Of a stretch of DNA of 57,873 nt, positions 51,244-57,873 are shown in pieces. The first letter of the stretch is position 1. Each line of letters begins with the position of its first letter. The notes below the pieces were generated by a model. That model made no database searches and was not told the DNA's origin. It saw only the letters and a list, made by a program, of their open reading frames with translations. Position numbers and translations under genes: made by a program. The stretch covers positions 1-57,873 of the forward strand of contig NZ_MWLN01000210.1 of assembly GCF_002198655.1 (NCBI RefSeq), in the 5' to 3' direction. The DNA comes from Kineosporia sp. A_224 (lineage in GTDB: Bacteria > Actinomycetota > Actinomycetes > Actinomycetales > Kineosporiaceae).

Positions 51244-52006
51244 GCCCCGCCCCGGCGTCGCCGCCTGGCTGCGCTGGGGCGTCGCGCAGCCCGAGCCCGG
51301 GTGCGCCTGGCACGACCCGGCGTCCGGGGTCGTCGCGCTCGTGCGGCACCGGCGGGCCTACGGCACGGGCCTCGTCGTCGTCGACCCCGCCGGCGACCCC
51401 GGCACGACCGGCGCGGTGGTGGACGTCGTCCGGCACGTCGCAGGGCGCAGCGGCGCCGACTTCGTGACCGTCGAGCGCGGGCCGTGGGCCCGGGCCCTCG
51501 CCGACGCGTTCCCCGGCCTGTCCGCACCCGCCGAGTGGGACTGGATGTGGACGACGACAGCCCCGGCCGCGGTGCCCGCGGAGGACCGGGTCGTCCCGCT
51601 CGGAGCCGACGACCACGCCGCGATCACCGCGCTGCTGGCCGCCGAGAGCCCGCGGCACAGCGCCGAGCCCGGTGAGCCGGCCGTGCGCGGCTGGCTCGGG
51701 GTGCGCGGCCCGGACGGCGCCCTGCTCGCCTGCGGCGCCGACTACGAGGCCGTCCCCGGGGTGCCGCTGCTCGCCTCGATCGCCGTCGCGACGGCCGCCC
51801 GCGGGCAGGGCCTCGGAGCCGCCGTCACCGCCTGCCTCACCCGGGACGCCCTCGCCGCCGGCGCCGCCGCGGTGACCATCGACCTCTACGCGGACAACCC
51901 CGCCGCCCGCCGGCTCTACGAGCGGCTCGGCTACCGGATGGCGCTGCACCTCGCGTCCTCCCGGTTCGCCGCCGGCGCCGGGCTCGCGGAGGACTCCGCG
52001 CGGTAG
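51170..52006 (+). CDS. GNAT-family N-acetyltransferase
   Basis: The 278-residue product ends with a GNAT domain: IAVATAARGQGLGAAVTACL and IDLYADNPAARRLYERLGYR. The N-terminal half is less conserved and may be a degenerate second GNAT fold. The ATG at 51170 is preferred since GAGGTGG lies nine bases upstream; an ATG two codons earlier is too close to it. The first 74 bases overlap the MMPL gene in another frame, suggesting translational coupling. Substrate unknown. Confidence 0.8.
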   Translation: MGSPTPPRVAPVPVGTWPRPTHRPEPRPGVAAWLRWGVAQPEPGCAWHDPASGVVALVRHRRAYGTGLVVVDPAGDPGTTGAVVDVVRHVAGRSGADFVTVERGPWARALADAFPGLSAPAEWDWMWTTTAPAAVPAEDRVVPLGADDHAAITALLAAESPRHSAEPGEPAVRGWLGVRGPDGALLACGADYEAVPGVPLLASIAVATAARGQGLGAAVTACLTRDALAAGAAAVTIDLYADNPAARRLYERLGYRMALHLASSRFAAGAGLAEDSAR

Positions 52007-52107
52007 CAGCCCGGGAGGTTCATCCGGCGTGCGTCGCACCGGTCGGCCCCGTTCACCGGAGGCCGCGAGCATCGGCGCGTCCGGCCCCCGACCGAAAGGG
52101 CGCCTCC

Positions 52108-53160
52108 ATGGCCCGCACCGCACGCTCCCGCCGACTCGGCGCCGCCGCCGGCGCCGTCCTCGCCACCGCGGCACTCGCCTGCGGTTCCGTGGCGACCGCC
52201 GCCACCGCCAGCGCGGACGACGGCCCGTACACCTTCGCCGTCATCGGCGACATCCCGTACGGCGACGCGGCCCTCGCGGCGTTCCCCGCGAACGTCGCCC
52301 AGATCGGCGCCGACCGCGAGGTCCGGTTCGTCGCTCACCTCGGCGACATCAAGAGCGGGTCGTCGCTGTGCAGCGACGCGTACTTCGCGACGATCCGCAG
52401 CGACTTCGACGCGTTCACCAAGCCGCTCGTCTACACCCCGGGCGACAACGAGTGGACCGACTGCCACCGGCCGAACAACGGGACGTACGACCCGCTCGAG
52501 CGGCTCGCGAAGGTGCGCGAGGTCTTCGTCCCGGCGCCGGGACGCACCCTCGGCCGGGCCACGATGAAGGTCCGCAGCCAGGCGCGTGCCGGGATCCCGG
52601 AGAACGTCTCGTTCGAGCGGGCCGACGTCGCGTTCGCCGCGGTGCACATCGTCGGCAGCAACAACAGCCTGCTGCCGTGGACCGGCCGCACCGCCCCCAC
52701 CCCGGAGCAGGTCGCCGAGGAGAAGGCCCGGACCGCGGCCGGGATCGCCCTGGTCAAGGAGACGTTCCGGCGGGCCAGGGGCGAGGGTGACCAGGCCGTC
52801 GTCCTCATGATGCAGGCCGACATGTTCGACCCGACGACGCCGCAGGTCGACCTCGCGTTCGGCGCGTTCCGACCGGTCGTGCAGACGATCGCCGCCGAGT
52901 CGCTGAAGTACGGCAAGCCCGTCTACCTGCTCAACGGCGACAGCCACGTCTTCACCGACGACAACCCCCTGGACGGCACGAAGGCCTCGCCGATCGGCCT
53001 GGCGGCGACGTGGACGTCGTTCTACGGCGTCCCGGCGGTGCCGAACCTGCACCGGGTCACCGTCGACGGGTCCGGCAACGCGACCGACTACCTGCGGGTG
53101 ACCGTCGACGAGGACGCCACCGAGCCGCTGTCGTGGGTCCGGGTGCCGTTCACCGGCTGA
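52108..53160 (+). CDS. Secreted calcineurin-like metallophosphoesterase
   Basis: The 350-residue product has a signal peptide (basic start RTARSRR, hydrophobic Ala-rich core, cleavage expected after ATASA at residue 36) and the metal-binding blocks of the family: FAVIGDIPYGD, AHLGDIKSG, YTPGDNEWTDCHR, and LLNGDSHV near the C-terminus. The blocks resemble secreted phosphoesterases found in plant-pathogen-like and soil bacteria. GAAAGGG precedes the ATG. Substrate unknown. Confidence 0.83.
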   Translation: MARTARSRRLGAAAGAVLATAALACGSVATAATASADDGPYTFAVIGDIPYGDAALAAFPANVAQIGADREVRFVAHLGDIKSGSSLCSDAYFATIRSDFDAFTKPLVYTPGDNEWTDCHRPNNGTYDPLERLAKVREVFVPAPGRTLGRATMKVRSQARAGIPENVSFERADVAFAAVHIVGSNNSLLPWTGRTAPTPEQVAEEKARTAAGIALVKETFRRARGEGDQAVVLMMQADMFDPTTPQVDLAFGAFRPVVQTIAAESLKYGKPVYLLNGDSHVFTDDNPLDGTKASPIGLAATWTSFYGVPAVPNLHRVTVDGSGNATDYLRVTVDEDATEPLSWVRVPFTG

Positions 53161-53170
53161 CACCCCCGCC

Positions 53171-53214
53171 GTACGACGAGGGCCCCCGCCGACCGGCAGG
53201 GGCCCTCGTCGTAC
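53171..53214. terminator. Bidirectional terminator between phosphoesterase gene and aspS
   Basis: A perfect 16-bp inverted repeat (GTACGACGAGGGCCCC at 53171-53186 and its complement at 53199-53214) with a 12-base loop lies 10 bases after each of the two convergent stop codons. Confidence 0.85.
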
Positions 53215-53223
53215 CGGGACGCC

Positions 53224-55014
53224 TCAGACGCGGGCGTCCTCGGGCTTCGGCTCCTTGACGGCCGGCTTCGCGTCGACGCCGGCCTCCTTGCGCTGCTCGG
53301 GCGTGATCGGCGCGGGCGCCCCGGTGAGCGGGTCGTAGCCGCCGCCCGACTTCGGGAACGCGATGACGTCGCGGATCGACTCGGCGCCTGCGAGGAGCAT
53401 GACGATCCGGTCCCAGCCGAACGCGATGCCGCCGTGCGGCGGGGCGCCGAACTTGAACGCCTCCAGGAGGAAGCCGAACTTCTCCTGGGCCTTCTCGGGC
53501 GTGATGCCCATGAGCGCGAAGACCCGCTCCTGCACGTCCCTGCGGTGGATACGGATCGACCCGCCGCCGATCTCGTTGCCGTTGCAGACGATGTCGTAGG
53601 CGTAGGCGAGCGCGTTGCCGGGGTCGGACTCGAAGGTGTCGAGCCACTGCGGCTTGGGCGAGGTGAACGCGTGGTGCACCGCCGTCCAGGCCCCCGCGCC
53701 GACCGCGACGTCGCCGCTCTCGACGGCCTTCGCGCTCGGCTCGAAGAGCGGCGCGTCGACGACCCAGAGGAACGACCACGCCGACTCGTCGATGATCCCG
53801 ACCCGGCGGCCGACCTCGAGCCGGACGGCGCCGAGCAGCGCCCGGGACGGCGCGACCTCGCCGGCCGCGAAGAAGACGCAGTCCCCCGGCGTCGCGCCGA
53901 CGTGCGCCGCGATCCCCGCGCGCTCGTCGTCCGAGAGGTTCTTGGCGACCGGGCCGCCGAGCTCGCCGTCATCGCCGACGAGGACGTAGGCGAGACCGCG
54001 CGCACCGCGCTGCTTGGCCCAGTCCTGCCACGCGTCGAGGGTCTTGCGCGGCTGGGACGCCCCGCCCGGCATGACGACGGCGCCGACGTAGGGCGCCTGG
54101 AAGACCCGGAACCCGGTGCCGGAGAAGTACTCCGTGCACTCGACGAGCTCGAGGCCGAAGCGCAGGTCGGGCTTGTCGCTGCCGTAGCGACGCATCGCGT
54201 CGGCGTAGGTCATCCGGGGCAGCGGCAGCGTGACCTCGTGGCCGATGAGCTTCCAGAGCGCCGCGAGGACGTCCTCGGCGAGGGCGATGACGTCGTCCTC
54301 CTCGACGAACGACATCTCGATGTCGAGCTGGGTGAACTCCGGCTGCCGGTCGGCGCGGAAGTCCTCGTCCCGGTAGCAGCGGGCGATCTGGTAGTACCGC
54401 TCCATCCCGGCGACCATGAGCAGCTGCTTGAACAGCTGCGGGCTCTGCGGCAGGGCGTACCAGGAGCCCGGCGCGAGCCGGGCCGGCACGACGAAGTCGC
54501 GGGCGCCCTCGGGCGTCGACCGGGTCAGCGTCGGGGTCTCGATCTCGACGAAGTCGTGCCGGGCGAGCACCTCGCGGGCCGCCGCGTTGACCTTGCTGCG
54601 CAGCCGCAGCGCCGCGCCGGGCGCCGGGCGACGCAGGTCGAGGTAGCGGTAGCGCAGCCGCGCCTCCTCGCCGACCTCGACGTGCTCGTCGATCTGGAAC
54701 GGCAGCGGCGCGGCCTCGTTGAGGACCTCGACGTCCTTCGCGACGACCTCGACCGCCCCGGTGGGCAGGTTCTCGTTCTCGTTCCCCTCGGGACGGGCCG
54801 ACACCTCGCCGGTGACCCGCAGGCAGTACTCGTTGCGCAGGCCGTGGGCGACGGTCTCGTCCCGGACGACGACCTGGGCGACGCCCGAGGCGTCCCGCAG
54901 GTCGAGGAAGGCGACGCCGCCGTGGTCCCGGCGCCGGGACACCCAGCCGGCGAGGGTGACGGTCTGGCCGACGTGGTCGGCACGCAGGGTGCCGGCCTCA
55001 TGGGTGCGGAGCAC
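53224..55014 (-). CDS. aspS: Aspartyl-tRNA synthetase
   Basis: The 596-residue bacterial-type enzyme has the N-terminal anticodon-binding OB fold ([20 protein letters not shown]), class II motifs [51 protein letters not shown], the GAD insertion, and [16 protein letters not shown]. His31 follows Asp30 in the anticodon-binding region, a feature reported for enzymes that also charge tRNA-Asn, so it may be non-discriminating. The C-terminal tail is charged. Confidence 0.96.
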   Translation of the reverse strand: MLRTHEAGTLRADHVGQTVTLAGWVSRRRDHGGVAFLDLRDASGVAQVVVRDETVAHGLRNEYCLRVTGEVSARPEGNENENLPTGAVEVVAKDVEVLNEAAPLPFQIDEHVEVGEEARLRYRYLDLRRPAPGAALRLRSKVNAAAREVLARHDFVEIETPTLTRSTPEGARDFVVPARLAPGSWYALPQSPQLFKQLLMVAGMERYYQIARCYRDEDFRADRQPEFTQLDIEMSFVEEDDVIALAEDVLAALWKLIGHEVTLPLPRMTYADAMRRYGSDKPDLRFGLELVECTEYFSGTGFRVFQAPYVGAVVMPGGASQPRKTLDAWQDWAKQRGARGLAYVLVGDDGELGGPVAKNLSDDERAGIAAHVGATPGDCVFFAAGEVAPSRALLGAVRLEVGRRVGIIDESAWSFLWVVDAPLFEPSAKAVESGDVAVGAGAWTAVHHAFTSPKPQWLDTFESDPGNALAYAYDIVCNGNEIGGGSIRIHRRDVQERVFALMGITPEKAQEKFGFLLEAFKFGAPPHGGIAFGWDRIVMLLAGAESIRDVIAFPKSGGGYDPLTGAPAPITPEQRKEAGVDAKPAVKEPKPEDARV

Positions 55015-55095
55015 GGTGGTCCTTCCGGAGGGTTCTCGTTCGGTGCGCCCGTCGATCCTACGGGCCGGGGCGGACGGCGCCGGTCACCCCCGGAC

Positions 55096-56088
55096 TCACC
55101 ACCTGTCGTGGACGTGGCTGCGGACCCGCGCGTCGTAGATCCCGCGGACGGCGTCCAGCGCGGCCGCGTCGAGCGGCGCCAGGCCGGCCGCGGCCGCGTT
55201 GCCCCGGGCCTGCTCGGCGTTGCGGGCGCCGGGGATGACGACGCTGACGCCGGGCTGGTCGACGATCCAGCGCAGCGCGAAGGCGGCGGTCGTGGCGCCG
55301 GGCGGGGCGAGCGCCGCGACCTCGCGGGCCGCGGCGACGCCGACGTCGAACGGGACGCCGCTGAACGTCTCGCCGACGTCGAACGCCTCGCCGTGCCGGT
55401 TGTACGTGCGGTGGTCGTCGGCACCGAACGTCGTCGTCTCGTCGTACTTGCCGGAGAGCAGCCCGCTGGCGAGCGGGACCCGGGCGATGATCCCGACCCC
55501 GGCCGCCCGCGCCGCCGGCAGCACCCGCTCGAGCGGCTTGAGCCGGAACGCGTTGAGGATGATCTGGACCGTCGCGACGTTCGGCCGGGCGATCGCGGTG
55601 AGCGCCTCGTCGCACGTCTCGACGGAGACGCCGTACGCGGCGAGGGTGCCGTCGGCGACGAGGGCGTCGAGCGCGTCGTAGACCGCGTCCGAGGAGTAGA
55701 CCGGCGTCGGCGGGCAGTGCAGCTGGACGAGGTCGAGGGTGTCGACGCCGAGGTTCGCCCGGCTGCGGTCGGCCCACGCCCGGAAGTTCGCCGTCGAGTA
55801 CTCGGCGGGCACGTGCGGGTTCGCCCGCCGGCCCATCTTCGTCGCCACGGTGACCCGCGCCGCGACGTCGGGGCGCTCCCGGAGGAAGGCGCCGATGAGC
55901 GTCTCGCTGCGACCGTCGCCGTAGACGTCGGCGGTGTCGAGGAAGGTCACCCCGGACTCCACCGCGGCCTCGAGGACGGCGACCGCGTCCTTCTCCTCGA
56001 CCTGGCCCCAGTCCGCCCCCAGCTGCCAGCAGCCGAGCCCGACGACCCCTACCTGTCGGCCCGTCCGGCCGAGCGCACGTGTCTCCAC
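55096..56088 (-). CDS. Aldo/keto reductase
   Basis: The 330-residue NADPH-dependent TIM-barrel enzyme has TRALGRTGRQVGVVGLGCWQ, catalytic FLDTADVYGDGRSE (Asp, Tyr), VATKMG (Lys), VQLHCPP (His), and the cofactor-binding VIPGARNAEQARGN. GTG at 56088 is chosen for family fit; there is no ribosome binding site, and TACGCT seven bases before the start suggests a leaderless transcript. It is divergent from the small CxxC protein gene. Confidence 0.87.
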   Translation of the reverse strand: METRALGRTGRQVGVVGLGCWQLGADWGQVEEKDAVAVLEAAVESGVTFLDTADVYGDGRSETLIGAFLRERPDVAARVTVATKMGRRANPHVPAEYSTANFRAWADRSRANLGVDTLDLVQLHCPPTPVYSSDAVYDALDALVADGTLAAYGVSVETCDEALTAIARPNVATVQIILNAFRLKPLERVLPAARAAGVGIIARVPLASGLLSGKYDETTTFGADDHRTYNRHGEAFDVGETFSGVPFDVGVAAAREVAALAPPGATTAAFALRWIVDQPGVSVVIPGARNAEQARGNAAAAGLAPLDAAALDAVRGIYDARVRSHVHDRW

Positions 56089-56112
56089 GGGGGCCAGCGT
56101 AGGGACCGGTCC

Positions 56113-56139
56113 CTCAAGCCGCCCCGCGCGGGGGTCGAT
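56113..56139 (+). promoter_or_regulatory. FliA/WhiG-like promoter candidate for the 84-residue protein gene
   Basis: Plus strand CTCA (56113-56116) in CCTCAAGCC, 17 bases, then GTCGAT (56134-56139), 45 bases before the ATG at 56185. Spacing and both boxes are the same as for the minor pilin operon site 18-24 kb away. Confidence 0.55.
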
Positions 56140-56184
56140 GGTCCGGTGACGGCGCCACCCGGGCACCGGCGGAGGGACGAGGTC

Positions 56185-56439
56185 ATGTCGAGCACGGACG
56201 CGCCACCGGTCGCCGGTCCGGGACCTGCCGCCCTGCTGCCCGGCGTCCCACTCGTCCCGCTGCCCGCGGGCCGGACCGAGAGCGCCCGGGTCGCGCTCGC
56301 GCGCGCCCGGCTGCGTGGCGTCCCCGCACCGGACGTCGTCGTCTTCGTCGCCGCCTGCCCGGGCTGCGGCCGCGACGTGGAGTGGCACGAGGAGCGCGAG
56401 GACACCCGGCTCCGCGTGACGATCGCCTGCGACTGCTGA
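56185..56439 (+). CDS. Small CxxC protein of unknown function
   Basis: An 84-residue protein with a Pro/Ala/Val-rich first half (about residues 1-50) and a C-terminal CPGCGRDVEWHEERED with CDC at the end, which could hold one zinc ion. Four cysteines in total (two in CPGC, two in CDC). GGAGG lies nine bases before the ATG. It is not recognised as a known family. The promoter candidate in front of it is of the same form as those of the pilus genes, linking it to that regulon by inference. Confidence 0.65.
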   Translation: MSSTDAPPVAGPGPAALLPGVPLVPLPAGRTESARVALARARLRGVPAPDVVVFVAACPGCGRDVEWHEEREDTRLRVTIACDC

Positions 56440-56457
56440 CCCTGCGCGGGTCCCGCC

Positions 56458-57873
56458 TCAGGCGACGGGCAGGACGGTCACGTCGTCGAACCACACCGAG
56501 CCCGCCACGCCCGAGGCCTTGAGGTAGACGACGACGGTCCGGGCCCCCTTCGGCGCGGTGCCGGTCACCGACAGCGTCGTCCACGCCGTCCCCCGCCGCG
56601 CCGTCGCCGACTGCGGCCCGCCGAGGAACGCGCCCGACGCGTCGTGCCAGCCGAGCGCCACGGACACGGCACCGCTGCCGGGCAACCGGACCTTCGCCGT
56701 CGCCCGCACCCGGCTCCCGGCCCGGACGTCGACCGGCACGAGCCGGAACAGGTTCGGCACCGCGAGCGCGTCCCCGGACGCCCCCGAGACCCGCGCGCTG
56801 CCCGCCGCCGCGGCACCGACGGCGGCGTCGCGGCCGTACGTCGCCGCCGCCGGGCGGTCGATCCGCCAGCCGGGAGGCAGCCCGTCCGTCGAGGACCGGG
56901 AGAAGGTGTCGGTGAGCCCGGCCGGCGGCTTCCCGCTCCACCACGCGCGGACCACCCCGGCCGCGGGCCGCAGCGTCCCGTCGAGGCGGCGCAGCCCGAA
57001 CGTGTACTCCTGCGGAGCCTCGCGCTCGGCGTGCCCGGGGATCGCCGTCGGCGCGAGGTCGGTGAGCATCCACACCCCGATCGGGACGCCGCGGTCGCGC
57101 CCGGCCCGCAGGACGGCGTCGAACCAGACCGCCTGGAGCGCCTCGTGGTGGGCGCGCCCGCGGGCGGTGTCCGTCGGGTAGCGCATCGAGTGCCCGGCCT
57201 CGCCGACGAGCAGCGGCAGGCCGCCCGCCGCGGCCTTCGCCCGGCCGAGCCAGGCGTACGCGCTCGACGCCTCGCCGTAGTAGTGGATGTCCGCGACGTC
57301 GAGCAGCCCGGGCAGGGCGGTGACGAGCCGGCGCAGGGCGTCCGGCCCGGCGGTCGAGCTCACCGAGACGGTCCTCGGCACCCCGGGCAGCGCCGTCCGG
57401 ACGACGGGCAGCAGGGCCTGCAGGAAGGCCGTCGTCCGCGCGTCGCCGGGGTCGACCTCGTTGAGCAGCTCGACGAAGGCGACCCGGGAGTCGCCGCGGT
57501 ACGGCGCCGTGACGGCCCGGACCCAGGTGGTGCTCTGCGCGACCTGGTCGGTGCGGCCGAACCAGTCGAAGAGGGTCAGCTGGACCCGCAGGCCGTGCTT
57601 CGCGGCGAGGTCGACGTACTGCGCGAGCCGGGCCGTCATGACCGGCTTCGGCGCCGGCCAGCCGAACGTGTCGGGGATGACGCTCACCCGCACGGTGTTG
57701 CCGCCGAGGGCCGCGACCGCCGCGAGGTCGCGGTCGAGCAGGTCGGGGCGCCAGTTCGTCCACAGCCCCGGCCAGGCGTCCGTCGCGGGCTGGTAGTTGA
57801 CCAGGTGCATCCCCGCGAGCAGGGCCGTCGGGTCCGGTCGCGGGTCGCCCGCGGCCACCGCCCGGGCACTGCC
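56458..57873 (-). CDS. Secreted glycoside hydrolase with C-terminal carbohydrate-binding-like domain (N-terminus cut by window edge)
   Basis: At least 471 residues are visible. The catalytic part resembles GH5-type TIM-barrel enzymes: NTVRVSVIPDTFGWP, FVELLNEVDPGD (acid/base Glu in LNE), ADIHYYGEAS and LLVGEAGHSMR with a probable nucleophile Glu. From about residue 310 there is a beta-sandwich like a CBM4/9/22 module (SVALGWHDASGAFLGG; VVVYLKASGVAGSVWFDDV). The open frame runs off the window end; the visible start SARAVAAGDP looks like the end of a signal peptide, so the true start lies outside. A GTG at 57858 is an internal codon by this reading. Confidence 0.75.
   Translation of the reverse strand, partial: GSARAVAAGDPRPDPTALLAGMHLVNYQPATDAWPGLWTNWRPDLLDRDLAAVAALGGNTVRVSVIPDTFGWPAPKPVMTARLAQYVDLAAKHGLRVQLTLFDWFGRTDQVAQSTTWVRAVTAPYRGDSRVAFVELLNEVDPGDARTTAFLQALLPVVRTALPGVPRTVSVSSTAGPDALRRLVTALPGLLDVADIHYYGEASSAYAWLGRAKAAAGGLPLLVGEAGHSMRYPTDTARGRAHHEALQAVWFDAVLRAGRDRGVPIGVWMLTDLAPTAIPGHAEREAPQEYTFGLRRLDGTLRPAAGVVRAWWSGKPPAGLTDTFSRSSTDGLPPGWRIDRPAAATYGRDAAVGAAAAGSARVSGASGDALAVPNLFRLVPVDVRAGSRVRATAKVRLPGSGAVSVALGWHDASGAFLGGPQSATARRGTAWTTLSVTGTAPKGARTVVVYLKASGVAGSVWFDDVTVLPVA

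Overview
This is very GC-rich DNA from a bacterial chromosome. The gene order metK-coaBC-rpoZ-gmk-mihF-pyr operon-bldD-nusB-efp-aro-mltG-ruvX-alaS-rarA-aspS, together with a BldD regulator and an actinobacterial integration host factor, points to an Actinomycetota with developmental-type regulation. A Kineosporiales-, Actinoplanes- or Cellulomonas-like lineage with type IV pili is plausible, but species cannot be called from this window. No tRNA, rRNA, CRISPR array or prophage was recognised.

Layout. (1) 1-17113, all on the minus strand: priA (cut by the window edge), metK, coaBC, rpoZ, gmk, mihF, an alpha/beta hydrolase, and a complete pyrimidine operon transcribed pyrR-pyrB-pyrC-carA-carB-pyrK-pyrD-pyrF, in which consecutive genes overlap by 1-4 bases. 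A hairpin resembling the PyrR-binding loop covers the pyrR ribosome binding site. (2) 17439-24063: bldD (plus strand, with a BldD-box-like palindrome in front), then nusB, efp, aroQ, a methyltransferase divergent from an HxlR-type regulator with repeated GTAC palindromes between them, and aroC-aroK-aroB. (3) 24091-38151: a full monoderm type IV pilus locus: PilB, PilT, PilC, two major-type prepilins, three minor-pilin-like proteins, PilD, PilM, PilN, PilO and a PilP-like protein. It sits between aroC and aroE. (4) 38280-44253: aroE, mltG, ruvX, alaS and two small membrane proteins. (5) 44412-47512: an accessory patch with an acetyltransferase, an IS30-family element, and an AbiEi/DUF559-like gene bracketed by copies of a palindrome. 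(6) 47524-57873: rarA, an MMPL transporter, an acetyltransferase, a secreted phosphoesterase, aspS, an aldo/keto reductase, a small CxxC protein and a secreted glycosidase cut by the window edge.

The most interesting signal is regulatory. Five separate pilus transcription starts, and one distant gene for an 84-residue CxxC protein, share a sequence of the form CTCAAG-N14/15-SYCGAT at a promoter-like distance (43-73 bases) from the start codon. This resembles promoters of FliA/WhiG-type sigma factors and would tie the pili to a motility or development sigma factor. BldD carries the intact c-di-GMP motif and PilB carries an MshEN-like N-terminus, so c-di-GMP may act on the same programme at two levels. 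Other points of note are four in-frame tandem copies of a stop-containing 12-mer at the end of pilC, and an IS30 element apparently inserted between the arms of a terminator hairpin.
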